Shown here piece by piece: positions 24,399 to 33,882 of a DNA stretch of 64,000 nucleotides. This stretch comes from Cryobacterium inferilacus (lineage in GTDB: Bacteria > Actinomycetota > Actinomycetes > Actinomycetales > Microbacteriaceae), in the NCBI RefSeq assembly GCF_019599185.1, contig NZ_JAIEUL010000020.1, forward strand, positions 1 to 64,000, written 5' to 3'. The notes under the pieces are model-generated. The model was not told where the DNA came from. It did no database searches and saw nothing but the letters and a program-made list of their open reading frames with translations. Positions within the stretch are counted from its first letter, which is position 1; every line of letters starts with the position of its first letter. A program made the position numbers and the translations under genes.

Positions 24399-26732
24399 CT
24401 ACCCCGGCAAGGTCGACGACTCTTCACGCCCGCGCCGCTTCATGGCGCGCCACAATGAAGCTGGCATGGCGACGGCCATGGCTCGAGTCCGTAGGTTGAC
24501 GCCAGTGCGTATCGCCCGGACGACCCGGTCGACATCGTCCGCGAGAAGAACCGGATTCCCGGGCCCTGCGTCCTTGCCGGCGGGGGCGTAGCGGTCTCGT
24601 TCCTCGACGACAACAAGCCGGTGCAGTGAGGCTTCCGCGGTTGCGGATATCGATAGGCAGTCGGCCCATTTTCGCGGCGTGTCCGTGTTACGCAGCGGGA
24701 CGCCATGGTCCAGCGCGGTGTCAGTGATTTCGGCCCAGGCCGCGGATGCTCCGCCGCGCCCGGACCGAATGCGGCGTCTGCGCCGCTCGCGGACCAATAG
24801 CCGAACAACGCCGGGCGTTATCAGAATCACCGCCACCAACGCCGAGATGAGTCCAAGGAGAGACAGAGAGCCGCTGTCCTGTAACTGGCTTTCCGGTCCC
24901 ACGAGCCCATCCAGTTCGTCGGTTGGGTTCGCTTGACTGGACGATGGCCCGCTCGTTGGCTGGCCGGAGAGGGGTGTGGATCCCGAGGATACGGCGTCCG
25001 GACGCGCGTAGTCGGGGACAGTCCCGCGGCCTGGGGTCGGTTCGAATGGTACCCAGCCGATGCCGACGAAATACAGTTCTGGCCACGTATGGAGATCATC
25101 GGAACTGATCTCGTAGCGTGCCTTCTCTGAACCTGTTCCTGGCATGCGCGTTCCGGGACCATAGCCGAGCGCGACGCGTGCCGGAATGCCCAGCACACGC
25201 GCCATGACGGCCATTGCCGAAGCAAACTGGACGCAATACCCTCGCTTCACCTCCAGGAATCTGCCGATGACGTCCACTCCCCCGCCGTCGAAGCCTTCTT
25301 CGACCGGCGCTTCTGTGTCGTAACGAAAATCGTCACTTCGCAGGTATTCCTGAATGGCGACCGCGGCGTCATAGTTCGAGGTGGTTCCTGTTGCCAGCAC
25401 ACGTGCTGTTTGGTCGACGACCTCTGGGCGCGGCGTGGGCAGCTCCAGATTGTTCAAGGCCTCGGCGGGGTAGTCGGTGCTGGAGTTGCGTAGCTGTTGG
25501 ACTGTCGGTTTGAGTTGCAGGGACGTGACGGTGTATTCCTGTCCGCGCGTGCTGGAGCCCAGGCTCGATATCGTCCGGGCCGTATCGCCCCAGCGCCAGT
25601 TCCCGGACAGCCCATCAACACGCGTGGGCGCGGTCGGAGCTGGCAGCCAGCTGATGTCGAGCCGGTCGATGACGACCGACGTGACCATCTCGCTGGTTGG
25701 GACATCCGCTGAAACTCCGTCTGGCTTTCGGATGTCGTCTAGCGTATTTTCTTGGCGGGGCGGATCCGGCCGCGCGGTCCAATTGGTTTCGATAAATCGG
25801 TCCAGCGTGAGGATTTTGAGGTACGGCGGCTGATCGGCCGTCGTTACGTAGTGCAGCGCCGGGCGAGGTTTCGGCTGCCTCAGGTCCCTTCCGAGGTCGA
25901 TCATCGGGTTGATTCCGGAACCGTAAGACAGGGCGCCCAAGCTACCACCCGCAGATCCCCCGTCGGTCAGCGGCGGAGTGACAGCGCTCAACGTCAGCGC
26001 TCCACCGATCCCGATGCTGGCAATCGCAACGGAGACCCACACCGGCCCTGACCGCAGCGGCTGGCGTGCTGCGTCCTGGTCCGGGCCGGTCAGGTGGGTT
26101 GCTCCATTTTCGTGGATGCGGGCGTCGACCCGAAGGAGGACGAAAAACGCGGCGGAAGCGACCACGAGCGCAGCAACATCCGCCCCCTCATCAAGCAGCA
26201 ACCCGGGTGCGGCGACCGGTACGAGAACCGGCACACCAGCTGCCGCAGGCCACCGCAGGGTGATGGCTAAAACATCCATCAGGATCGCGATCAGCCCTGC
26301 ACCGGTTGCGAGGAGGAAGACGATACCGGCGGTGGCTTCCGCCGGGGTGCCTTGTTCCTGGATGGACATGACCCCGGAGGTGAAGAGGGTCTGGAACCGC
26401 TTGACTGTGTCTCCGGTTGGGATCAGCCACAACACTCCACTCCCTCTCCCGAAGAGAAGGGTGAGAGTGAGGAGAAGGACACCCCCGATCATTGCCGGCA
26501 CCAGATATCGGGGTATGCCGAGACTTCGTAGAGCGCCCGCAGCGACGAGAACTACACCCGCCGTGACCGCCATCGCCCACCACCACGCCGTTCCGTGCAG
26601 AAGCGGCCCGAGCGCCCCACATCCTGTTAGCAGCAGCAACAGAAGAGCAAATGTGAGCGGCCATCGCGCGTCGGTCCGAGGCGCAAAGCGCATGCGCCGG
26701 AACAATACACGCGTTGGTCCCCGTGGGTTCAC
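24399..26732 (-). CDS. TgpA-like transglutaminase membrane protein (DUF3488 + transglutaminase core)
   Basis: 777 residues. Six to seven N-terminal membrane helices (DUF3488/TgpA N) are followed by a secreted transglutaminase-like domain. GYCVQFASAMAVMARVLGIP holds the catalytic Cys, LHTWPELYFVGIGWVPFEPTP the His and the Asp/Glu equivalent. A Ser/Pro-rich linker, one more helix (SLLGLISALVAVILITPGVV) and a cytoplasmic C-terminal tail complete it. GTG 26732 follows GGAGGG; the frame opens further upstream to 26867 without similarity. Core-genome copies usually follow a DUF58 and a MoxR gene, which are absent here. Role unknown; cell-envelope processing is inferred. Confidence 0.85.
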   Translation of the reverse strand: MNPRGPTRVLFRRMRFAPRTDARWPLTFALLLLLLTGCGALGPLLHGTAWWWAMAVTAGVVLVAAGALRSLGIPRYLVPAMIGGVLLLTLTLLFGRGSGVLWLIPTGDTVKRFQTLFTSGVMSIQEQGTPAEATAGIVFLLATGAGLIAILMDVLAITLRWPAAAGVPVLVPVAAPGLLLDEGADVAALVVASAAFFVLLRVDARIHENGATHLTGPDQDAARQPLRSGPVWVSVAIASIGIGGALTLSAVTPPLTDGGSAGGSLGALSYGSGINPMIDLGRDLRQPKPRPALHYVTTADQPPYLKILTLDRFIETNWTARPDPPRQENTLDDIRKPDGVSADVPTSEMVTSVVIDRLDISWLPAPTAPTRVDGLSGNWRWGDTARTISSLGSSTRGQEYTVTSLQLKPTVQQLRNSSTDYPAEALNNLELPTPRPEVVDQTARVLATGTTSNYDAAVAIQEYLRSDDFRYDTEAPVEEGFDGGGVDVIGRFLEVKRGYCVQFASAMAVMARVLGIPARVALGYGPGTRMPGTGSEKARYEISSDDLHTWPELYFVGIGWVPFEPTPGRGTVPDYARPDAVSSGSTPLSGQPTSGPSSSQANPTDELDGLVGPESQLQDSGSLSLLGLISALVAVILITPGVVRLLVRERRRRRIRSGRGGASAAWAEITDTALDHGVPLRNTDTPRKWADCLSISATAEASLHRLVVVEERDRYAPAGKDAGPGNPVLLADDVDRVVRAIRTGVNLRTRAMAVAMPASLWRAMKRRGREESSTLPG

Positions 26733-26987
26733 CGTCACACCCTCCGTCGGCTCTTCACGGTACAGACACATCTCGTCCGGGTGGCCGGCGCTCAGGCCGC
26801 GGTGAGCACCGGTTTCAATCGAGTGTCTTGGTCGTATGCGAAACTGTTCAGACATAGTACGCACCACACAAGCCGTGGAGCTTCGTTCATTCTGAATGAG
26901 GCTTGACGTCGGCCAGCCTGCTCAGTCCCGCGATCAGCGGCCTAGCCAGACTTGTCGCGAGTGGTTGCCATTCAGGAGGTGACGCGT

Positions 26988-27605
26988 ATGAGAACTCGAG
27001 GTGCTCGTACTGTGCGCGGCCTGGTCGTGGCGTTCGGTGCGGTGTTCGTGGCGGTCTTCTTTCACTCCGTCGCTGACGGCTGTCCGCCGAGCCTCATTGG
27101 CGTGGTCGTGGCTCTTCTGTTCGCGATTCCGGTGTGCGTGCTACTGGCGGGAAAGACCTTGTCCCGCGTGCGGCTGGCGTTTTCAGTTGCTTCGAGCCAG
27201 GCAGTTTTCCATGTCACCATGAGCATGGGAAACTTCACCGCTGACGCGATCACCTCCGATTCCGAGGGGCTGAGCCATCATGCTCATGCCGCTGCGACGA
27301 CACTTTTCAGTCTCGGAGCGGGATCCGCGACCGATCATACCGGCGACGATTCTGGCATGTGGTTGGCTCACCTGTTCGCTGCCGCTCTCACCTTCTTCGC
27401 CCTGCGCCGCGGGGAGGCAACGTTTTGGGCATTGCTCACCCGCACTGGTCTTACTGTCGCTGCCGCATTGTTTGCCGTCACCGAAATCCTGCCCAGTGCA
27501 CCATCTCGCTCAACCGCAGTTTCTTCCTCGTGTGGGTGGGTGCAGGCGCGGCTCGTTGTGCTCGGTGCGATGCGCCATCGGGGCCCGCCGTTCGTCTGGG
27601 CGTAA
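26988..27605 (+). CDS. membrane protein of unknown function, upstream of ycnI
   Basis: 205 residues. Four to five hydrophobic segments: LVVAFGAVFVAVFFHSVADG, SLIGVVVALLFAIPVCVLLA, an AFSVASSQAVFHVTMSMGNF helix, and a last pair around HLFAAALTFFALRRGEA. Histidines and methionines cluster in the HVTMSMGNFTADAI and SHHAHAAATT parts, which fits metal handling. CAGGAGGTGACGCGT directly before ATG 26988 is a strong ribosome site. It precedes ycnI and copC by 92 bases. The combination of this protein, YcnI and CopC suggests a copper role. Confidence 0.7.
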   Translation: MRTRGARTVRGLVVAFGAVFVAVFFHSVADGCPPSLIGVVVALLFAIPVCVLLAGKTLSRVRLAFSVASSQAVFHVTMSMGNFTADAITSDSEGLSHHAHAAATTLFSLGAGSATDHTGDDSGMWLAHLFAAALTFFALRRGEATFWALLTRTGLTVAAALFAVTEILPSAPSRSTAVSSSCGWVQARLVVLGAMRHRGPPFVWA

Positions 27606-27697
27606 ACCCACCTCGCACTGCACCCCCACTTACCTATCGAGCGCGTTATGACGGCCTGCCGCGTGCGCGCCCGCGACCAACGAATAGAGACCTTCTA

Positions 27698-28444
27698 GTG
27701 AAGAACCGCACCCTAGCCACCTCCCTGACCGCCGTCGGCGCCGGCATCGCTCTCGCGATAGCCGCGCCACTGGCGGCTTCCGCGCACGTGAGCATCACCC
27801 CGAACTCAGCCGACCCCGGCGCCTCCCAGAACTTCGTCTTCCAGGCAGCGAACGAATCCGCCACAGCATCCACCATCAAGGTCGAGATAGCGCTACCCAC
27901 GGACACCCCGATCGTCAGCGTGCGCTATCAGGCAACGCCCGGGTGGACCACCGAAGTCATTACCAGCACGCTTCCCGAACCTGTAGAAGTTTCCGGCAAT
28001 ACCATCACCGATGCTCCGACGAGCATCGTCTTCACGGCAGATGAGGGCAACGGCATCCGCCCAGGCTCGTTCCAACAGTGGACTGTCTCACTCGGTCCGA
28101 TCCCCGAAACGGGAAGCCTTCTCTTCCCTGCCGTTCAGACCTACGATGACGGCGATGTCGCGAACTGGACCGCTACCGCCGAGGATCTCGAAGCCGACGA
28201 GACGCTCAAGGCCGCTCCGGTCTTGTTCGTTGAAGACGACGTCGTGGCCGACGGCCACGGGGGTTCCTCCTCCACCGATCACTCGGCGACGGAGACCGAC
28301 GCCGAAGTCGCAACAACGTCGACCGCCACCGGGGCCACAGATTCAGGTCTGCCCCTTGGCCTGAGCATCGCTGCGCTCATCCTCGCCGCCGTGGGGACGA
28401 TCCTCGGGGCCGTATCGCTGTTCGGTAGGAAGCGTTCCGCATGA
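27698..28444 (+). CDS. ycnI: YcnI (DUF1775) copper-binding membrane protein
   Basis: 248 residues. A signal peptide ends at ASA, leaving His as first residue of HVSITPNSADPG. YcnI proteins bind Cu(II) through this N-terminal histidine (His brace). The DUF1775 beta-sandwich follows (FVFQAANESATAS, GIRPGSFQQWTVSLGPIP), then a Ser/Thr/His-rich linker (DGHGGSSSTDHS) and a C-terminal membrane anchor. GTG 27698 is the start. The end overlaps copC by ATGA, so both work together on extracytoplasmic copper. Confidence 0.92.
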   Translation: MKNRTLATSLTAVGAGIALAIAAPLAASAHVSITPNSADPGASQNFVFQAANESATASTIKVEIALPTDTPIVSVRYQATPGWTTEVITSTLPEPVEVSGNTITDAPTSIVFTADEGNGIRPGSFQQWTVSLGPIPETGSLLFPAVQTYDDGDVANWTATAEDLEADETLKAAPVLFVEDDVVADGHGGSSSTDHSATETDAEVATTSTATGATDSGLPLGLSIAALILAAVGTILGAVSLFGRKRSA

Positions 28445-29061
28445 CCTCACCACTGCGCAAGTTGTGCGGGGTCGTCGGGGTATTGGGTGCCGCCGGGATC
28501 TTTATCTTCGGCGGCACCGTCGGACCAGTGTCCGCGCACGACTCACTTCTGGCCGCCTCGCCCGAGGCCGGTGCGACGACAACAAGCATGACCGAAGTAG
28601 AACTGACTTTCAGCGACAACCTTCTGAACGTCAGCGGGATGAGTAATGCATTCGCAGTGCAGGTCATCGGTCCCGACGACCGGTACTACACCGACGGCTG
28701 TGTCACCCTCGCGGGAGCAACAATCACGGCCCCAGCTACCCTCGGCGGTGCTGGCGAGTACGAGGTGCTGTGGCAAGTGGTCTCGGCCGACGGGCACGCT
28801 ATCTCAGAGTCGTACGTCTTCGACTACGCGCCGTCAGCCGGATCGGCGGCCGCGGCGGGCACGGCCACTGCCCCGGTTTGCGGAACGGCGTCGTCTACCG
28901 ACGGGGCCGCTGTCGGGAGCGATGCTCCGTCAACAACAGCTGATGCCAGCGCTGCTGACGCCGCCGATCTTGGTGCGGGGTTGACGATCGGCGCTGCTGT
29001 GATCGCGCTGACGGCTGCCGTGACCGTTTTTCTCGTCTACCGCATGCGCCGCTCGCGCTGA
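28441..29061 (+). CDS. copC: copper resistance protein CopC
   Basis: 206 residues. A signal peptide is cleaved before HDSLLAASPEAGA; the N-terminal His is a CopC copper ligand. The Ig-like domain includes VELTFSDNLLN and YEVLWQVVSADGHAISESYVF, whose DGH and second His are the classic CopC ligands. An Ala/Ser/Thr-rich spacer and a C-terminal membrane helix follow, as in actinobacterial CopC. Coupled to ycnI; a strong terminator follows at 29069-29100. The matching CopD is at 31912-33807 on the other strand. Confidence 0.93.
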   Translation: MTSPLRKLCGVVGVLGAAGIFIFGGTVGPVSAHDSLLAASPEAGATTTSMTEVELTFSDNLLNVSGMSNAFAVQVIGPDDRYYTDGCVTLAGATITAPATLGGAGEYEVLWQVVSADGHAISESYVFDYAPSAGSAAAAGTATAPVCGTASSTDGAAVGSDAPSTTADASAADAADLGAGLTIGAAVIALTAAVTVFLVYRMRRSR

Positions 29062-29068
29062 GAATGCA

Positions 29069-29100
29069 CAGGAGGGGCCGCCTACCCAGCGCCCCTCCTG
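29069..29100 (+). terminator. Rho-independent-type hairpin after copC
   Basis: Perfect 10-base arms CAGGAGGGGC (29069-29078) and GCCCCTCCTG (29091-29100) around a 12-base loop, 8 bases past the copC stop. No U-tract follows, as is common in actinomycetes. Confidence 0.7.
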
Positions 29101-29145
29101 CGCTTCAGTCTCCGGTCATTCGAAGAGTGTTAGGCGCCAAATACT

Positions 29146-29379
29146 TCAGCCTTTCGGGCGCTTTTGGGCGCCCGGTGACGACTTGTTCGCGTTTCCCAGC
29201 CACAACAGGTGCGCTCGTAGCGACATCGCTCCCCCGGCCACCAACGCCACGATCGCATACGGCAGGAGCATTCCCGAGAACTCCATTCCAGTCAACGCAT
29301 TGATGATGAGTGCGGAGATGCTGGATGCGCTCAGCACGAAAGCGATAACTGCAACGGTGGTGAAGGACCACTTCTTCAT
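29146..29379 (-). CDS. small two-helix membrane protein
   Basis: 77 residues, MKKWSFTTVAVIAFVLSASS start, helices TTVAVIAFVLSASSISALII and GMLLPYAIVALVAGGAMSL, then a basic tail. No family recognised. Divergent from the CDF gene at 29545; the region between carries a candidate metal operator, so it may be metal-regulated. Confidence 0.55.
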   Translation of the reverse strand: MKKWSFTTVAVIAFVLSASSISALIINALTGMEFSGMLLPYAIVALVAGGAMSLRAHLLWLGNANKSSPGAQKRPKG

Positions 29380-29435
29380 ACTTACTCAATCTCTGTCTCG
29401 CTGGTGACGACGCGTGCTGTTGCGCGCAATGAAAA

Positions 29436-29455
29436 GTATGCAAGACTGCTCATAC
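29436..29455. promoter_or_regulatory. palindrome GTATG-N10-CATAC, candidate operator of the Zn-type ArsR
   Basis: Perfect 5-base arms in the divergent region between the small membrane protein and the CDF exporter. SmtB/CzrA-like sensors bind imperfect 12-2-12 type repeats, so only position and symmetry support the call. Confidence 0.35.
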
Positions 29456-29544
29456 ATGAGTCTAAGGGACTGCCGGCGGTGCGCACGTTCGATCCTGCTG
29501 TCGCGGCGTCGAGCCCTCAGACTACCTACACGAGAGGTTTTTTG

Positions 29545-30447
29545 ATGGGTTCTGATCACACACACGCCTCGGCAGCCAGCGCTGCCGGCCGGCATCGTAA
29601 ACCGCTCGTCATCGCCTTTGCACTGACAGCGATCTACATGGTCGTCGAATTGGTCGTCGGTTTCTCGGTGAACTCGCTGGCCCTGATTTCTGATGCAGCG
29701 CACATGGGAACCGACGTCCTGGGACTCGGCATGGCACTGACGGCCATCACCTTGGCCTCCAGGCCGACGACTTCGCAGCGCACCTACGGTTTCTACCGCC
29801 TCGAAGTTCTGGCAGCCCTGGCGAACGGACTTCTCCTCTTCGCCGTGGCCGGCTACGTCCTCTTTGAAGCCGTCCAGCGTTTCGGGAACCCCCCAGACGT
29901 GCCCGGCCTGCCACTCCTCGTCGTGGCAAGTATCGGACTTGTGGTGAACCTGATCAGTTTTCGACTCCTCCTGGCCGGGTCCAAAGAGAGCATCAACCTC
30001 AAGGGCGCCTACCTGGAAGTGTGGGGAGATCTCCTCGGTTCAATCGGCGTCATCGTGGCTGCGCTGATCTTGTACACAACGGGTTGGCAATATGCAGATC
30101 CGATTATTGGCGTGGGTATCGGGCTGTTCATCCTCCCGCGCACCTGGAAACTCACCCGACAGGCCCTCCGCATCCTGATGGAAGTCGCCCCGCCGCACCT
30201 AGACCTTGCCGAGATCAATCGGCAGATCCTGGCGATCCCTGGCGTGGTCGGCGTCCACGATCTACACGTGTGGACAATCACTTCCGGGATGGAAAGCGCC
30301 AGCGGCCACGTCGCGATCGACCCCGACAGCAGGTATCAGGACGTCCTCGATTCCGTGCTCAGCTTGCTCCAGGACAAGTACCAGATTTCCCATGCAACCA
30401 TCCAGTGTGAACCGGCCGAGCACACCGAAGCGACCAACGCCATCTAA
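29545..30447 (+). CDS. cation diffusion facilitator, CzcD-like Zn/Co/Cd exporter
   Basis: 300 residues, six membrane helices. SLALISDAAHMGTDVLGLGM carries the HxxxD site of helix II and VWGDLLGSIGVIVAALIL that of helix V. The cytoplasmic domain VVGVHDLHVWTITSGMESAS is the classic CzcD end. The N-terminus has a histidine patch (SDHTHAS). GAGAGG upstream supports ATG 29545. Followed after 19 bases by its SmtB-type ArsR sensor. It exports Zn and related divalent ions in exchange for protons. Confidence 0.93.
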   Translation: MGSDHTHASAASAAGRHRKPLVIAFALTAIYMVVELVVGFSVNSLALISDAAHMGTDVLGLGMALTAITLASRPTTSQRTYGFYRLEVLAALANGLLLFAVAGYVLFEAVQRFGNPPDVPGLPLLVVASIGLVVNLISFRLLLAGSKESINLKGAYLEVWGDLLGSIGVIVAALILYTTGWQYADPIIGVGIGLFILPRTWKLTRQALRILMEVAPPHLDLAEINRQILAIPGVVGVHDLHVWTITSGMESASGHVAIDPDSRYQDVLDSVLSLLQDKYQISHATIQCEPAEHTEATNAI

Positions 30448-30466
30448 GTCACTGCTGGAGGAACCG

Positions 30467-30952
30467 GTGAAAGAGTACGCTGTTGAAGACATGAGCGCAC
30501 GAAATGAAGGCCGAAGCGCCGTTCCCTTTGAAACGTCAACGGTGACGCCCGTGGCGCGCATGGTCGACGTGGAGCAGGTATTGGCTGCCCGTTCGAACAT
30601 GCCCGCCGAAAGCGACGTTGCCGATCTGGCGGATGTGTTTGGTCTGCTGGGTGAACCGAGCCGAGTGCGAATCCTCATCGCCCTGCTCAATGGCCGCATG
30701 TGCGTGCGCGATCTCGCCGCGGCAATCGATCTGAGCGAATCAGCGGTGTCTCATGCGCTGCGTCTCTTGCGCGCCCATCGAGTTGTCGAGGTCCATCGGA
30801 TTGGGCGTATCGCCTACTACGAGATCGCCGATTCCCATGTGCGAGTTCTGCTCGAGCTCGGACTGGAGCACGTCGGCCATACAATCCTGCTGCACCCGGC
30901 AACGCCCACATCCGACGGCCAGAATGCGTGCGAGAGGCACCCCGCTCCTTAG
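30467..30952 (+). CDS. SmtB/CzrA-type ArsR metal sensor
   Basis: 161 residues. Winged helix VFGLLGEPSRVRILIALLNG with recognition segment LSESAVSHALRLLRAHRVVE. The last helix has D-S-H, ten residues, then H-V-G-H, exactly the alpha-5 zinc/cobalt site of SmtB/CzrA (DxH-x10-HxxH/E). About 45 N-terminal residues precede the fold. GTG 30467 follows GGAGGAACC; ATG 30491 is a weaker alternative. It is coupled with the CDF exporter and should derepress it on Zn or Co. Confidence 0.9.
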   Translation: MKEYAVEDMSARNEGRSAVPFETSTVTPVARMVDVEQVLAARSNMPAESDVADLADVFGLLGEPSRVRILIALLNGRMCVRDLAAAIDLSESAVSHALRLLRAHRVVEVHRIGRIAYYEIADSHVRVLLELGLEHVGHTILLHPATPTSDGQNACERHPAP

Positions 30953-30974
30953 CCGAGCTCCAAATCGTGCGGGT

Positions 30975-31922
30975 TCAGCTCCGCTCCCCGAGCCGATTCA
31001 GGTACTCGTTGTACGAGTCAAGGGCGGCATCGTCGCGCGCCTGGGTTCTGGCTGCTCGGACGGTATCCCGGCGCTGCCAGCGTGCAAGCGTGACAATCAG
31101 AACGATAAGCAGCGGAAGCTCGCCGTAGGTCCACGCCAGCGCGCCGGCCATCGCCTGGTCTTGCACAGGATCAATCTCCCACGCAGCCGGCGCATCCGCG
31201 AAGAACGAAACAACTGGGCTCAGGGTCAAGATCATGACCAAGCCGAAAGCAGCATGGATCTGCATCTCCAGAAAGACCTCAAAGAGGCGCCCTATGTACG
31301 ACGTCGGTCGCGGAAGCGGATCGGCGGACATCAGGGGCGTGGCGGAGAGGATCCCCACGGCCAGGAACGCAATTTCGAGACCGATGTGGCCGGTCCAGGT
31401 CGCTAGCAGCGCGCTGGCCGCACCGCTGAGATAGAGGCCCACGAAGCTGAAGAGAACGAGCGGCACGACGAATGCCGGGTGAAGTGCGACGCGCGCCGCT
31501 CGTGACCGGAGTCCGGCGTGCGCCACTCGCAGAACGGTACGGCCTGGACCCTGGTGCGGTGTCGCCCTCAGGAGGAGCGTGCCGGGTGAGCCGAGAACAA
31601 GTAACGGCGGAATGATCATCATCAGGCTCAGCTGTTGAAACACGAAAACAGAGAACATCCTGAGGCCGTAGCCTTCCAGGCCGGCACCGGTCACCACAAG
31701 CAGGAGCGCGCACCCGGTGAGGAAGGAGACGGTGCGGATGACCGACCAGCGACGGCCGAGGGCCCACAGCCGGATGGCACCTGCAAGATACAGGCCGGCC
31801 AGGATCAGGCCGATGATCGGCAAAACGGGAATCGGTTGCAGGTTGGGTGCGAGGAATTGGTCGATACTGGGCGGCAGGCTGGGAGTCCACACGGGCCCCT
31901 CAACACCCGCACTAGCGAACAT
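30975..31922 (-). CDS. CtaG-type membrane protein (cytochrome c oxidase assembly/copper)
   Basis: 315 residues, seven to eight membrane segments. Typical CtaG (caa3-type) sequences are MFSVFVFQQLSLMMIIPPLLVLGSP, FSFVGLYLSGAASALLATWTGH and LFEVFLEMQIHAAFGLVMI. The conserved His residues sit in TGHIGLE and QIHAAFG. CtaG proteins help insert copper into oxidases or take part in copper tolerance. ATG 31922 overlaps the end of copD-ctaG by 11 bases. It is convergent with the ArsR gene at 30467-30952. Confidence 0.85.
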   Translation of the reverse strand: MFASAGVEGPVWTPSLPPSIDQFLAPNLQPIPVLPIIGLILAGLYLAGAIRLWALGRRWSVIRTVSFLTGCALLLVVTGAGLEGYGLRMFSVFVFQQLSLMMIIPPLLVLGSPGTLLLRATPHQGPGRTVLRVAHAGLRSRAARVALHPAFVVPLVLFSFVGLYLSGAASALLATWTGHIGLEIAFLAVGILSATPLMSADPLPRPTSYIGRLFEVFLEMQIHAAFGLVMILTLSPVVSFFADAPAAWEIDPVQDQAMAGALAWTYGELPLLIVLIVTLARWQRRDTVRAARTQARDDAALDSYNEYLNRLGERS

Positions 31923-33807
31923 TGCTGCGCACAAGTCGGATAGAGGCCAGGCCGGCAATGAGTACGGCCGGAATGCCCATGGCCAGCACCACCCGACCTG
32001 CAAGGTGTTGTTCGGCGAGTGGATCGGTACCCCACTCAACACTGATGACCCCATACCAATCGGGAAGAAGTGGCTCGGCGGCGCCGATAAAGCTCAGCCC
32101 GAGAAGAGCGACTGCACTCGTCACACCCGCTAACGCAACCACGAGGCGGAGAGCGGCGCGGGGAGAATTCGGGTCCACCCCGGCGAGGGCGCGGATGAAG
32201 AGAGTTCCGACGATGAGGAAGTGCGCAATCATCCATTGATGGCCGACCGGGTTTTCGATCGCCCAGGCGAACAATGGCGTGTAGTAGAAGGCGAAGAACG
32301 ACCCGCCAAGGAGCACTCCCGCCACGATGGGGTTCAGTAAAACCCGCAAAACTGAAGAACGTTGGAAGAGGAGAATCCACTCTCGTCCGCCGCGGCTCCC
32401 GTCGCCTCGGGCCACGATTGCGCGCAGCCCCAGGGCGACCGGTCCACCCAGAACCAGCAACACCGGCACAACCAACGCGAGGCTGAGGTCGCCGAGAACG
32501 TGGGCGCTGACCAGGTAACTGCCATACGTGTTCGGGGCCCCATTGGTCGTGTAAAGGAGCACGCCCAGTCCGGTGACCCAGCTGAGTGTGCGCAGGGCTG
32601 GCCAAGATTCGCCGCGAGCGCGAAGGCGATGGATGCCGGCGACGTAAAGGAATATCCCGAATCCGGCCGCGAGGAGCCAGACGGGATCCACGGTCCAGCT
32701 GCTGACCACGGTTTGCCAGCTCAACGGGGCGGGCAAAGGTTGGCCGGTGAGGCGCTCCGCCGCGGTTACGGCTATTTTGTCGAGGATAGGCGGAGGCGTG
32801 CGGGCCAGGACCACCGCGACACCGGATGCCAGCCCCATCAGGAGGACCTCCGCCCCGACCAGCCGCCAGAACAGGCCCTCCCAACGCACCCGGCTGATGT
32901 CGGCGAGGCGTTTGAGCAGGAGCCTGCGGTGGCCGACGCCCACTGCGCCGAGCGCGATGAGCGCCAGCACCTTGACCACGAGGAGTAACCCATAGGTGGT
33001 CGAGACGAGTTGGCTGAGCTGTTCGACACGGAGCGCAGCGCTCACCACGCCGGACACGGCGACGATGACGAAGCAGATCAGGGCGATGCTCGAGTAGCGT
33101 CGGAGCGTGATGACGAGGGTCTTCCGGTCCGTTTTGCGATGGAGGACGGCGATGAGAACCAACCCACCGATCCAGGTCGCGGCGCCGATGGTGTGCAGCC
33201 AGATTGCCGTTGTGGCAGCGGTGTGACCGCCTGCTCCAGCCGCGTGGCCCTGAAGCGCCAGCGGAACGAATGCTGCGCCTGCGAGTGCTGTGACTGCGCC
33301 AATCGCTGTCACGCCCCGCACAGCGAAACACAGGACGGTGATACCAGCGCTCAGCAGCATTGTAGCCAGCCAGGCCTGACCGAGCCCAATATCGGTGAGG
33401 AATAACATGAACGCTTGAATGAAGATTCCGGGCGAGGACACCGGCCCCGCGAGACTCATAAAAGTGAACACAGCGCCGGCGGCGGACGTCACGGCCCACG
33501 CGCCAGCGCACCCGGCCGCGATGTCGAGCGTCCTGCCGTACAAGCTGGACACCGGGGTCAGAGCGAAGCATGCCAGCACGAGTGCGCCCAGCGTTCCGGC
33601 GCTCGACAGGTTCATCAGGACCTTCGCAAGGGGTATCCCGTAGCTGACTACCGGGCCTTCGGCGATGAGTAATTCCGGCTGTGTAGGCAGCGTGAGCAGT
33701 GTCGCGCCAACGACAGTGATCAGCGCAAACGCGAGGAGCAGCGCCGGGGCGAAGATCCAGGCGATCGACTGTCGACGCGTGACGCGGGTTGCAGTTCGCA
33801 CCATCAC
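31912..33807 (-). CDS. CopD-CtaG fusion membrane protein
   Basis: 631 residues, about 16 membrane segments. The N-terminal half is CopD: WLHTIGAATWIGGLVLIAVL is the hallmark, and YSSIALICFVIVAVSGVVSA follows. The C-terminal half is CtaG: YLVSAHVLGDLSLALVVPVL, SFFAFYYTPLFAWAIENPVG and HQWMIAHFLIVGTLF. The fusion is standard in actinomycetes and is taken to import or insert copper for oxidase assembly, with CopC as partner. It forms an operon with the second ctaG-like gene. Confidence 0.92.
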   Translation of the reverse strand: MMVRTATRVTRRQSIAWIFAPALLLAFALITVVGATLLTLPTQPELLIAEGPVVSYGIPLAKVLMNLSSAGTLGALVLACFALTPVSSLYGRTLDIAAGCAGAWAVTSAAGAVFTFMSLAGPVSSPGIFIQAFMLFLTDIGLGQAWLATMLLSAGITVLCFAVRGVTAIGAVTALAGAAFVPLALQGHAAGAGGHTAATTAIWLHTIGAATWIGGLVLIAVLHRKTDRKTLVITLRRYSSIALICFVIVAVSGVVSAALRVEQLSQLVSTTYGLLLVVKVLALIALGAVGVGHRRLLLKRLADISRVRWEGLFWRLVGAEVLLMGLASGVAVVLARTPPPILDKIAVTAAERLTGQPLPAPLSWQTVVSSWTVDPVWLLAAGFGIFLYVAGIHRLRARGESWPALRTLSWVTGLGVLLYTTNGAPNTYGSYLVSAHVLGDLSLALVVPVLLVLGGPVALGLRAIVARGDGSRGGREWILLFQRSSVLRVLLNPIVAGVLLGGSFFAFYYTPLFAWAIENPVGHQWMIAHFLIVGTLFIRALAGVDPNSPRAALRLVVALAGVTSAVALLGLSFIGAAEPLLPDWYGVISVEWGTDPLAEQHLAGRVVLAMGIPAVLIAGLASIRLVRSNVR

Positions 33808-33882
33808 AAGGCAGCTCCCGTTCTGATGCTCAGGGTCGATTCTGTCGCGCGTTTAGCTGGCGCGCCGTAAATGCACACGTAG

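Noticed and set aside
32036..33571. 511-codon minus-strand frame within copD-ctaG
   Set aside because: Arg/Pro-rich alternate-frame translation of a well-conserved membrane protein.
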